Shown here: positions 1-11,200 of the stretch, in pieces
Layout: the number at the start of each line of letters is the position of its first letter
How positions within the stretch are numbered: position 1 is the stretch's first letter
Assembly: GCF_018143015.1 (NCBI RefSeq)
Contig: NC_054753.1
Span: forward strand, 26,798,462 to 26,862,461
DNA length: 64,000 nt
From: Lytechinus variegatus
Lineage: Eukaryota > Echinodermata > Echinoidea > Temnopleuroida > Toxopneustidae
Direction of reading: 5' to 3'
Translations under genes and position numbers: made by a program
Notes under the pieces: generated by a model
What the model was told of the DNA's origin: nothing
Databases searched by the model: none
The model's input: only the letters and a program-made list of their open reading frames with translations

Positions 1-100
1 GGAGTAGATGTCTCCAGTCCCTGATTGTTGTCCCAGTCATTCGCAAAGAATGAATCAAAACAATGTCTCTAGTTAAAAAATGAGCAGTTATTGGTCCTAC

Positions 101-319
101 CTCTTTTTCAGTGATAAAATCACTCGTTAAAGCAAAAGCTGTCAGCTGCGATGCCGAACCTACAACATTGCGTACAGTCTGGGCGTGGACCCCTCTCCAT
201 AAACCCTTGACGCCGCCCTCTACGTAGATCTTCTTCAAGCCTTGCAGCCAACCACTGTGGGTGTGCTGATGACCTACTGCAATGACCTCATTAGACTGGG
301 ATTGAAGATGTGTCTTAAT
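101..319 (-). CDS. SLC25A35: SLC25A35-like coding exon 2
   Basis: The 73 codons read from IKTHLQSQ to TSDFITEKE and complete the second carrier repeat, including HQHTHSG and GLWRGVHAQ. The acceptor is CCAG and the donor is GTAGGA (complement 95-100). The remaining bases 1-94 may be intron; I see no convincing continuation there. Confidence 0.88.
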
Positions 320-1615
320 CTGGTTGGACAAAATATTTTTGGTTTAATACTGCACGTACTACAAAGACGGTTTATGTGGCCTTTTGTTAATCAGTTTGGG
401 AAGAATTGTCATAAGCAATCGATGCAGTTGCTCCGACATTGAATCTTTGACCCGGAAAGATAAGGTTTACTCGATTGCGTATATTATATTAAAAAAAATT
501 ATAAATGTGCGCTATTTAATCGGGTCTCACTAATAACCATTCCGTGATCTAAGGATTCAAGTCCTCTGCTTTTTCATGCATTCCTTTTTATTTTACTATG
601 TTCTTACTTCGTATTTTGTTTCGGGACCCAGAACAGATTCCCGCCAAATTTCTACTGTTGACGTTTTCCATCAGGGACCACTGAGACAGTATTAAAAAGT
701 TAAAATGTTACAATAAACTAATCGCTTTTCTTTAAAAAACGTCCACATTTGAAGTTTCTTGCATTTTACATGTTTAGGATAAAGGTTATCCTCAATGCCA
801 TGCATTTGCAGTTCAACATTTTATCAGTGCTACACAGGTCCTTAATGGTCTGTAAATTTATTTGACAATTGTCTTACTTGCTTACTTCTCGTGATTTGAT
901 ACTCATTACAGACCTACATACAATATAATATATACATCTTGCCAAAGTGTCTTGATACCTTCGGAGCCTTACATTACATTTTGTCAGTGGTGTCCTCCAA
1001 AGAAATCAAATTCAACGACTTCAGAAGCAATTATGACGACAATAGCTGGTGAGCTCGTTGCTTCATGAAACATTTCTCTTGTTCAAACTGCTTAATACTA
1101 CAGCCACACCAACGAAACCGATTCCACGACGACCGTCATTGGAAAACGATGGGTCATTTGAAATAATGTAATTGCTTCGGTCTGTCTGGAGTCGGTTTTG
1201 TTGGTGTAACTGTAGCCTAACTCACAAGGAACAAAGGACTGCTGATCAGTGCCCCTACATAACCACCGGCCCCTGCTGCACAGATTGTTCTTGGAAGACT
1301 CGTTTCGCCATCCTTATTCCTCGTTAGTCCCATATCCACTAAAATCTGATAGGTCCCGAGTCTTGTGCCATTCTGAATGGCAGTATACACAAGAGCAGGG
1401 GCCAACCCAGCTTGCAGGGCAAGGAGACCGTCATATCGACCTATGGTGTAGAAGGCATGGAACACATTCCTGTAGTGACGTTGATAGGTTCCCCATGCCT
1501 TCAACTCTCCCTGCAGTTGGAACCTTGTCTTGACGACTTCCAATGGATTTGTGAAAAGGACAGCACAGGCAGCTGCGGTGCCCCCGAGACAAAACTCCAC
1601 CACATCGATAGGCAT
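101..1615 (-). CDS. SLC25A35: SLC25A35-like mitochondrial carrier, 5' part (2 coding exons; gene continues past left edge)
   Basis: Seen: coding exon 1 is 1226-1615 (130 codons, ATG at 1615) and coding exon 2 is 101-319 (73 codons). They join in phase 0 across a GT-AG intron (donor complement at 1220-1225, acceptor complement at 320-321). The first 203 residues carry two carrier signatures: NPLEVVKTR near the start of repeat 1, and SPLFLIKTH, split by the intron, at the start of repeat 2. Repeat 1 also has QLQGEL and YQRHYRNVFHAF, and repeat 2 has GLWRG; all are closely matched in vertebrate SLC25A35. Family knowledge: SLC25 proteins are about 300-residue, six-helix inner-membrane carriers built from three repeats. 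The substrate of SLC25A34/35 is not firmly established. The third repeat lies beyond the window. An AAAA before the ATG and the match of the N-terminus to the family support the start. SLC25A34 is the alternative paralogue. Confidence 0.9.
1099..1217. mobile_element. Small inverted-repeat MITE, copy 1
   Basis: The ends are near-perfect inverted repeats of about 24 bp: CTACAG..ACACCAAC at the left, and GTTGGTGTAACTGTAG at the right. A longer, diverged relative lies at 5352-5590. No coding capacity. It abuts the SLC25A35 exon 1 donor. Confidence 0.7.
1226..1615 (-). CDS. SLC25A35: SLC25A35-like coding exon 1
   Basis: This 130-codon exon holds the start Met, the first carrier repeat and the beginning of the second. 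It ends with ...SSPLFL just before a GTGAGT donor. An 11-bp gap separates the exon edge from a small inverted-repeat element (1099-1217) in the intron. Confidence 0.9.
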
Positions 1616-1744
1616 TTTTGCCTTTGTAGAGGTTGAACCTTCTTACAAGCAACCAGGGAGGTATATCTTCAACACAGGCAGCAGATAAAATATATATTTT
1701 AATACGTGCCATAACATCGATCAGAACAACGTTTATCACAAGCA

Positions 1745-3190
1745 ATGTATAAACAGCTTTTGCAGTTAAGGGTGCAAACTGCGTATTTATCTTTTATAAA
1801 GGTGGGATTTTTTTTTTCTTCTAAAGGTCAGAATGCTCTTGCAAAACGTATTTTTTTAGTAGATAAAGGCCGTCATTCGTTGACTTTGAACTTTCCGGTA
1901 TCATCAAAATATGCTTATGTCATGCAGTCATGTATGTCAGGAAAGATTTTGTTCTTTCTTCTTGTATATACGACCAAAACAATTAAGGATATTTCAACAC
2001 TTACGGACCTAAAATTAAAGAGAACTTTATTATCATGATTGCCACACACACCTAAAATGTTGGGGAACATACTGTCCTCTGTTTTTGGTAATGTATGTTG
2101 GTAAAAATATATACATTCTAGTAAATAATCATCCAATTGAGCAAATTTATTATAATAATTATTAGTTCTTATTACCCAGATTGGGCAGATTTTAACCAAC
2201 AGTTGTGTGGACAGTATGTTGCTCAGGGTTGGTCAAATGTTGGACATGTTTTGCCCAACTATATATTTCGATAGTGTAAGCTAACCTTCAAGCAGTAAGT
2301 GACATTGTTCTGTTTATTACAGCATTAAGGAAATCATATAACCTTCACTCTGACGATAGTGTTTATTTTGGATATAGTCCAAACCACGAATGCTCTATGA
2401 CATACTTATGGCTATACCATGCTGCCGGAAGATCCATTACCCGATCCCGGTCAAATTTCACTCTCCCCAAATTAAAAATAATCTAAATGAAATAATTAAT
2501 GTTGAATAAATCAGCAAATAAATACAAAGGTATGGAATAAATAATAAATATACAGATAAATAAACAAATAAATGATTAAATAAAAAGGTTAATCAAATAT
2601 TCTAATGAATGACGAATGAATGAAATAAAAATGAGCAGATAAAGAAAAAACAAAATAGATAAATAGACAAATAAAACTGAATGAAAAAATAAACAAATAA
2701 TAACAGATTAATAAATAAATGAATAAAAGTATCAGGTCAGGGAGGAAAAAACAGCAACACATCAATGGAAAAACAAGAGAAAAATAAAATTAGACACAAA
2801 ACACGGAAATATATAAAATAGCTAAACTATATTGGAGAAAAAATAGGAATACTATTGCTCGGTTGCGACCCCCACCCCCTCCAAACCATTCAGTCCCAAG
2901 AATTTGTCTTCATGTCACATTTGGAATATAAAAAATGCCTAAAATTTCACTTCTGGAAATACATGATCTTTCTCTTCAGTACCCCTTTTATAGCCATTTT
3001 ATGCACCCAACTACCAAGCGAAAACATATAGTATTTTCTTGCTTGGTCGCTTCATTCCTTCGCGTGCCGTAATTTTGGTTCAAAAGCACTGAAATTTTAT
3101 TGACAAAAGCTACAAAAATGATGTAAATATAGCTGAAGAGGCAAAACAGCAAACAAACAAAAAATGCACAAATACCAACAAGCGTCTTTC
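1745..3190. other. Intergenic, no gene; AT-rich low-complexity tract
   Basis: No conserved ORF. From about 2460 to 2830 the sequence is a degenerate AATAAATA/AACAAATA run on the + strand. A short poly-C tract is at 2871-2880. The rest looks like unique intergenic DNA. Confidence 0.6.
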
Positions 3191-3196
3191 TTTCCG

Positions 3197-3638
3197 CCCT
3201 TTCACGCGGTAAAACAAATCGTAATTTGAATGATGATTCCAGTGAAAAAAGGCAAATAACGAATTTTAGCACGTGTGAAACAAGACTAGAATAACGAACT
3301 CGAATCACACTCACGAATTCAAATTCTACTCCAGAGGTGCATTCTAGTTGAGTCTCATTACATTACGGTTCGAATTTTGCGTGTGAAAGGCTTGACCTCC
3401 AAAACATTCTTTTGGGCGCGGAGCTTACGTGTCCTTTATGCACTTTCTTAGTATAGATAATACTGTACATTTTATGCACTTATCGTATAGATGCGGAGCT
3501 TTGATTGACAAGTCACCAAAGACACATGTATACTTCGCTCGGGAATTCAAATTGAAATCCGTTTTGGATTGAGTCGTGAAAGTTCAGATGATTCTTAAGA
3601 CGAATTGCAATTATAGTTACAGTGATGGTTCAAGGGCC
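3197..3638. mobile_element. MITE with CCCTTTCAC ends, long copy
   Basis: It starts CCCTTTCACGCGGTAAAA and ends near GGTTCAAGGGCC. The first about 130 bp (AATTTGAATGATGATTCC ... TTAGCACGTGTGAAAC) match a shorter copy at 8381-8570. No ORF of note. Confidence 0.6.
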
Positions 3639-3639
3639 C

Positions 3640-4345
3640 TTTCACATGTGAATCTCTATCATTATGCGATGGAGCGTAGCGACCGAAAAAAAAATCACAT
3701 ATCCAATGTGCTTGTTTTTTCATAACCATTTCATCTACCTATAATCACCCATTAGGCTCTGAAGGGCGTTGTAGATGTAGATGAGGGCACAGGTTCTTAG
3801 TGACGATTTCTTACGGGGGTTCTGAATAAAAACGGTGGACCTTTTATATTTTTGGATCAAGCTGTCTTTCCAATATCAGGGCCAGAAATATTTTCATCCA
3901 CATTTCCCCTGATCGGCAGCTAAAATCTTACTAAAGACTTAAGGTTTAAGACATCCTAACTTTAATTTTGGATAATGTATCTCATAAAAATAAACAATGC
4001 GAACACGAGCTCGAATATTTTGATATGCCCTGTATTCAGACCTGGAAACTGAACAGTCTGAGATTTATTTGGAATCAAGATCAAGATGTGTATAACTAAC
4101 AATTGTTGCGAGCGCGAATCGCGAGGAGAAATGTTAAATTTACTCAAGTGAAAAGGGACCTGTTTAGGACTAATTGCAGTGGCTCATAAAGATGCTACAT
4201 CTCACCAACCAAATAATGCAAGCAAGAAAAGCGAGATAAAAATCTTGATATTCTGACCTGAAAACTAGACATTCTAAGCACGTTTTGTAATCATGATCAG
4301 CGTGAAGAACTTGCTGAACATGTAAAGAACTGTTTAACCATCGAC
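3640..4345. other. Intergenic, nothing recognised
   Basis: No convincing coding or repeat structure was seen apart from short homopolymers. Confidence 0.5.
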
Positions 4346-4349
4346 CTAC

Positions 4350-4535
4350 TACTCTCATAAGCGGCGGGAGCGGGGGGGGGGGTGTCCCCCTAATTTTTAG
4401 TTGATAACTTTTTTTGCTTGTCATTTTTTTCCTCTGCGTCCCTCCTAAGATTTTTGATTGATAACCCTTTTTCTTTTCTTTTTTGCTTGCTTGTCAAAAA
4501 AGTTTGGTGGTCCCCCCATTTTTTTTACTACTCTG
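4350..4535. repeat. Poly-G/C, TTTTTGCTTGTCA repeat family, copy 1
   Basis: It contains a long G run followed by TGTCCCCCTAATTTTTAG, GATAAC and TTTTTGCTTGTCA. The same words recur at 7030-7175, 15440-15715 and 48545-48795, so this is a dispersed repeat, not a gene. Confidence 0.65.
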
Positions 4536-5351
4536 ACAGAGTATAATAGGTCCATGGTTTAACATATAGGACTATTGCCATGATTACGAAGAGGATGATT
4601 GTTTTTACTATAAATGTTGCTTACGCGAAGCGCGAGCTGATTTTTTTTTCTTTGGGGGGCGATTTATATCTAAAAAACGGGACATTTTTTTTGCACGCTG
4701 ATGTTGCAGTTTTGCACATTCGTAAAATAAAGGTTGAACAATCGTAAGAATTAGTTCCCCCTACCTTCAAATTAGATAAGCTAATAAAAGGCAATAGTAC
4801 TTGGATTATAAATCTGTATAATGATAATAAGTATGAATGGTGCAATATGGAAACCTTGAATTAAAGAAAATAACATGGAAACAATTTCCATCATTATCTC
4901 CCCAAATTAATTCAACGTACAAAGAGTAAAGCACCTTCTGAAATCATGAAGAGGATGAGTATCTAGCTAAACAATTAATGCAAAGCACGTTTGATATACA
5001 ATGTTGAGACCCACTGACCAGAGAAAGGGACAGATAAAGGAAAATTTGATGGAATTCCCGAATGGGATACATAATATATCTCTAATCAAATAATGCAAGC
5101 TGAATGCTTTTAATATCTCAAAACTGTAATCATGAACAGGATGCGTGTCTGACTGGAACAAAAAAAAAATCGTACTCGAATAGCGAGGAGAATATTTTGT
5201 GCATATTATTTTGAGGAAAGTCTTCGAAATTTGGTAGCATAATTTCACTCTCATTCATTCAACAGTTTTAGGCTTGAGGACCCAGTGAAAGGTTATATTC
5301 GAAACATAATCTATAACAACACATGAGAAGCTTATAGGAAAGCCATTCTCA

Positions 5352-5590
5352 TGAGTAACAGTCACACCAACGATCCCAGAGTCCAGACCGATCAAAGCAA
5401 TTACGTTATTACCAATGACCAAAATGTTAATGTGTTAACTTGAAACAATTAAGTTTTAATGATGTCATGTTATATATATATATATTTTTTTTTTACATGT
5501 GATATGAGGAAGAAATAAATATGATTTAAAACAAAAAATGACATACCATCGGTCAGTTTAGAGTCGGTTTGTTAGTGTGACTTAACATTA
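5352..5590. mobile_element. Small inverted-repeat MITE, copy 2 (ACACCAACGA ends)
   Basis: Left arm GTCACACCAACGATCCC; right arm GTCGGTTTGTTAGTGTGAC. It is related to the 1099-1217 element but longer, with an internal TA run at 5470-5486. Confidence 0.6.
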
Positions 5591-5599
5591 TAAGTTCAC

Positions 5600-6880
5600 A
5601 AGATGAAGCTTTGATCGTGAATAGTAAGATTAACTTTTAAATCCAACTAAATCTGTAATCACCTTTCACGGATATAGTAGACTTGTTAAGAGGTTGAACT
5701 CTGCATTTTTGAGTACAAATGTCCCACTTGGCACAAATGTTCCTTGAGTCAAAAGAAAAAGATTCATCCAAAGAGACACGCTGTATCTATGCAAATAAAC
5801 AAGTAATTTGCATAAATTTGCATATTATGTCTATTTAGTAAAAACAAGTATTTCAGAATATATATTTAACCAGTTTTGCCCTAACAATGGAAACGAAGAC
5901 TTAGGGTAAGACAGGGAAGAAAATTGTCATAAAATAATTGGGATATCCTTGTTTATTATTACCTAATTTACATAAATTATGCAAATTATAATTTAAAACA
6001 TAGTATTTTTTCATGAATCCTGAACTGTTTTAAAAAAACAGCAATACACAATGTCAACATTCTACATGAGAGAGAATATATTAGCGAAAACATCAATATG
6101 CTTCATGGCAGTATGAGAGTCTTAATTTGCTTAGAAAGAGGGCAAATATGTCAAAATGTATGACGTGATATTGCGCTAAAACGAGACCAAAACAACCTCT
6201 GAAGCCTCCTTGGATTCACTCACTTTTTAGTACCACTGTAACGGGATGCACCCCTCTCCCCTCCTAGGAAATCAATCATAATTTCACATCTTCATTTGCA
6301 TTGATTATTGACGTTTTACATAAGAAATGGTTTCATCAGTCTGTAAGAAACGAAACGTCATCGGTAATAATCCATCTTAATGCAATTTTCTGGAGCATTT
6401 TGGTCTCCATTATTCAGATTAACTTCAGCTTCAAGACAGAATAACTAGTTCACTAGCGTATTATATCCAGCATCAACTATTACAAAGAAATGTATGCCCA
6501 TGCACAGGCATTATAGAGTCACTATTGTCCGCAGACAGTTGGCCAATGGACCCCTGAAATACTTTGTCGCAGTCCTTCCACCTCCACGTTTGTAGGATCT
6601 GATGTTGGATACGCGCCCGTTGTGCATTGAAGCACAGCAAAGAAGCTCTTTGTCCCTGTTCACAAACTGTCAACTTCTTTTTTCAAACGGCAAGTAAGGC
6701 TGAGAAAATATCACTTCCGTCTAGACGAGCTCAAGAAGTAAGTCCAGAAGAATAGATTTTTCTACCGTAATTTGTACCATCTTCCTGCTAGAGAAATCAA
6801 AACAGACAGCAGTTTATCATTCCCGTCTATCTCATTCAGGAGAGTTTGGTATTGGAGATATAAAGGACATATACTAGGAG
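5600..6880. other. Upstream region of HGSNAT, no gene seen
   Basis: No conserved ORF. Around 5790-6000 there are several TTTGCATA/ATTTGCAT words in an AT-rich setting. The promoter of the downstream gene should lie here or in an unseen 5' exon; I cannot place it. Confidence 0.5.
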
Positions 6881-6887
6881 GACGAGG

Positions 6888-6972
6888 ATGACGTGGAAGA
6901 TTTCGTTGATCATCACATTGATTGTGATCGTCAACAGCACGCAACGCGTCACCAGTGACGGGCATGCGGAAA
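6888..6972 (+). CDS. HGSNAT: HGSNAT exon 1 (start and signal peptide)
   Basis: The reading begins MTWKISLIITLIVIVNS, a hydrophobic signal-type N-terminus. It ends in phase 1 at a GTAAGT donor (6973). Exon 2 begins TC after TTCTTCTCAAAG; the alternative AG six bases further in would create an in-frame stop. Confidence 0.8.
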
Positions 6973-8231
6973 GTAAGTAATGTAGGGAATACAGCAAAGG
7001 GAAAGGGGAGATCATAAGCGTATATACCTACGGAGGGGGCGCCCCCCTCCCCCTGACGAGTCACAACTGATTCCTGACGAGCCACAAGTGTCACGCTCCT
7101 TTGAACGTGAAGACCCTTTTTTTTGCTTGTCAATTTTTTTGGCGTGAGAATCTGCCCACCCCCCCCCCCCTTTGGAAAAACTGGGGACGGCCCAAATATT
7201 AACATTATACGATTTGGAAAGCAAAACGGTGTTTGAACCCCGGCCCCATATTCATTCCTGAGCATTTTCATAACGATATAGTAGATGTCTTTCGGTTAAA
7301 ATAATCTCTCGCTCTTTAAGCGTAAAACGATGTTGATTTTTAGATCTAACTCCTTCATATCGAATACTAAGTCTCGGCATTGTCATTAGGTTCGGACATA
7401 AAGTGGCTGCCCTGGGTAAATATGCCGTTATTATCATTATTATTATTATCATTATAATTATTGTTACTGTGGTTATAATTAATATTTAAAGACCACCCCT
7501 TGACTTACTCTATATACTATTTAAATTTCTTTTCCTCAACCCCTCAAAACCTTTCGCTTCCCTCTCTACCCGATCCTTCCACCTTCCTTCCCCTCTTAAA
7601 TAATCTTTTATGCACCCCTCCGGCCATTATCAACAATACCTTTCCACAACATAACCCTTCATACCACCATTTTCGCCACCACACCTCACCACCTTTCTAC
7701 CCACTGTCGATGTTTATGTTCTTCTCAAAGTCGACAGCGTAGTCGAGAACGAGAACTCGGTCATTGTCTGTAACCCTTCATTACTCGATGACGATGACGA
7801 GGAGGGATTCGGTCATCACGATTACGACGCTCTCTGCATTCACCCAAGCACCTTCGGCGTTGCTACCGTTCAGTTCAACTTGGATCAAGTAGACACGGAT
7901 AAGAGATTCCTCGTTTGGCTTCAAACTGACATCTGTTTAGGGGTGAGATCTATTTCTCAACTTTATCTATACTCTTCATCAATACCGCTGAAATGGGCCA
8001 TCCTTCATATGATCTGTATGTTATGTTGAATTGAGCATGTATATATGTTATCTTTGTATGGAAATAAATACAAACAATACAAACAAACCAAAAAAAGTCT
8101 AAATGTCTATATAAAAAGAAATGTGGTAACGATATAGCTAACTTTGGGTTCATTTTCGTATAAACATCTGCTCAAGCATGGAATTGGCCAAAACTTGCAA
8201 GCGACTTTCTCGTTTGTGATACACCTCTTAT

Positions 8232-8263
<32 letters not shown>

Positions 8264-11200
8264 CATACAAGAGCTAAATTTGTAATATAGATTTCCAAAA
8301 GACATTTAAAAAAAGAAATGAGTTCATCACTGATAAAGGAACAAGCCAAAAAAAAAACGAATTTCGTTAGTGATATCCAGCCCTTTCACACCGTAAAAAA
8401 AAATCGTAATTTGAATGATGATTCCAGGGAAAAATAGGCTAATGACGAATATTTAGCACGTGTGAAACCAAACTAGAACATGATTAGAATCACGGACGCT
8501 AATCACGGTCACGATAATAATAAGAATTATCGTTACAATGATGATTCAAGATTCACGCGTGAAAAGGCCCTTTGTTTTTCTTCATTCATTCATTTTTCCT
8601 TTCAGTGCAAGTTACTACCTATTGCCTATTTATCGGGGGAAACGAAGAAAGAAAGAACAGTTGCTTTGATCGATACGTCATTGGCGACTAGTATCAAAGT
8701 AACTACATCCACTGCGACTTATCCATCGATAAATAACACGTATTGCGAGTAAGTGTGTTCATGTTACAGTGCAAAGAAATTTATTTAAAAAAATATGTAT
8801 TCGTACAGTGCGTATCAATAAAAAGTTTACACTTTGAAACGGTCATTCTGAAGTTAAAAAAATACATTGCAATATCTTTCACATTATGTTCTTGAGGTTC
8901 GGTCGAATATTCGGTCGAATATCACGCTTCAGTGAGCACAGCCAATTTTTGTGAAGCTCGCAAAAATGGGTCGAGTGCAGCACAATGTGGGTACATTCCT
9001 CGCAGAAGACAAACACGCCATGGCTGGGTCTCGAAACCACGTCCTTCTGATTGAAAGCAGAGAGTCGTAACCACTCGACCACGACGCCCCCACCATTAGG
9101 GAAGTGATGAACAAAAGTCAGGATACCAAACACATTTTAGTTTGTAGAAGTTTTCAGAGTGTAAACTTTTTTTGATAAGAACTATATAGCAGTCATGGCA
9201 GTGATAACATTAAGACAATAGTAAGTATCAAGGCTTTATTCAGAGGATTATCGTATGACATATCCAACCGATAAATAAAATAGCTTTAAAAATCAGAAGT
9301 TTACAAATCAGAACTTAATGCAAATTCGTTACTAAATTTTTGACAGATTTTCATCAAACTTCCACCGATATTTTATCTTTTCTGCCTTTATTATGAACTT
9401 CCTCTTTAATTTGTTTCCTTCTTGTACAGGTTGAGGCATCATTTTGGACTCATTGGAGAATATAATTTGACCGTACCAGCCACCATACACAACACGACTA
9501 CGGAATGCACTTTAGTAACATTGAAGAAACCAGCTTATGAAAATACAGGTGAATGAAATAGAAATAACATGCCGTAGTTTGAAAGATTAGGAAAACCGCC
9601 GGAAAAGGATGATATTTCAAGATTTTAAGGATCAAAATGAGAGGTTGTGGCAAAATAATATTTAAGTTGATGTGAAATTTGGCCGAAGTTTGGCAATGAT
9701 TCAAAGTTGACCCCCTGTAACGCCAGCTTATAATTTGATTTATTTAACCATTGTTAATTAAAATTTTGATAGTAAGTGAGTATAAGGAAGTAAATTAATG
9801 AATAAGTGTTTCAAAGTTGAGAAAGTTATCACTTTGCCTCGTAAACCCTGATTAAACAATTGCAAAGACAAAGAGATGACAAAATGCAATAAGCTTAACA
9901 TTTTCTAGCTATCTAAATATATTCGTCATTTGCATACGGACCGACCATGTTATGTTTTCGGGGATTTTAGTAGTAAAATGAATTATTTTAAGACGCCATA
10001 ACTTTCTGACTTCATCATCCAATTTTATGAAATGTTATAGTATTTTATTTTTTATGTATTTTTATCTTTTATTCATATTAGTGTATAAATATACCTTCAT
10101 ACTGTTGCGAAGGTGTTACAATAATACAGACGCACATTAATTTTGTTGTTGTTGCAAAATTGGATTTAGATATTCTTTGTATTTAATGCAGCTGTGCTGG
10201 CTAATTATGGAGTGTTTGTTGCTTGGATCATATTGGCTATAACATGGTAGTAAGTATACACTACGTATTCAATTATACTATATTACTATTTTATTATCAT
10301 TTATTCATATTTATTATTTGTAGCTTAATTCTAATTCCCATTTGCGATCTCACTGACGGAGATATAACGTCAGGCAACTACCCAATCATTCTCCGCAAAT
10401 GGTCCCTTACTAACGTAAAAATTGCCATTTCTTTCATCATTCGTGGGATAAATACTGTATTTTGAACTTCAAAATGGCCGCCATATGGCCTAACGGTACT
10501 GTAGACGACAAGAATGGGGACAAACTAGTCAGAATTTGAATTCAATTCAACCAATTAATTGGTAAGAATCTATCAGAATATAGGACTGGTTGCGATTAAA
10601 CTTTTTTTAATCGACCGGATTCATATTCAGTAAAAAACATTATTATTTTGAAAAATTATTTTAAAAGGTGCATTTTTTTCTTTCTACAATAGCTATTGTA
10701 TTAAAAGGCATTGTCTTGGGAACAAGTCAGCTCAATGCACTATTAACGGTCACGTGGTGAGTAAAATTATTAATATTCAGAGTCTGATCCTGATAAAGGG
10801 GTTGACAGTTGCCACAACCAACAAAATGTCATTCCTGTTCTCCCTTTTGCCCCGCATTATTACTCCAGTAATTGTCAGATTTATCATGTTTATGAGGATA
10901 GCATAATTCAATGAAAATGACATTCTATGGACATGGACACAAATAATAACAAGAAAATACGTTGAAGTTTCTCAACGAATGGACAAACATGACGAATGCC
11001 AAGTGCATTTTGATTTGAAGATCACAAATGCTGGGAGATCGTTCGCCTTCAAGACAAGCGAACGTTTTGGGTATGACATTCAGACACCAATCATGACTTG
11101 ATTATATAGAATAAGGAATTGCAGAAGTAACTTTCAAAAAAAAAAAAATTGTTTACTATGTATCGAATAGGTATAGAAGTTTTTTTATGAAGAGACGCTT

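Noticed and set aside
242..442. Plus-strand open frame over the SLC25A35 exon 2 border
   Set aside because: It is the antisense shadow of the carrier exon and its intron.
6859..6864. TATAAA as a promoter of HGSNAT
   Set aside because: It is only 24 bases before the ATG, so transcription would start at or inside the coding sequence.
6762..7271. 169-codon minus-strand open frame
   Set aside because: It runs antisense across HGSNAT exon 1 and a poly-G/C repeat and has no recognisable domain.
7500..7742. Open frame just before HGSNAT exon 2
   Set aside because: It is in a different frame from the exon and spans the pyrimidine-rich acceptor region.
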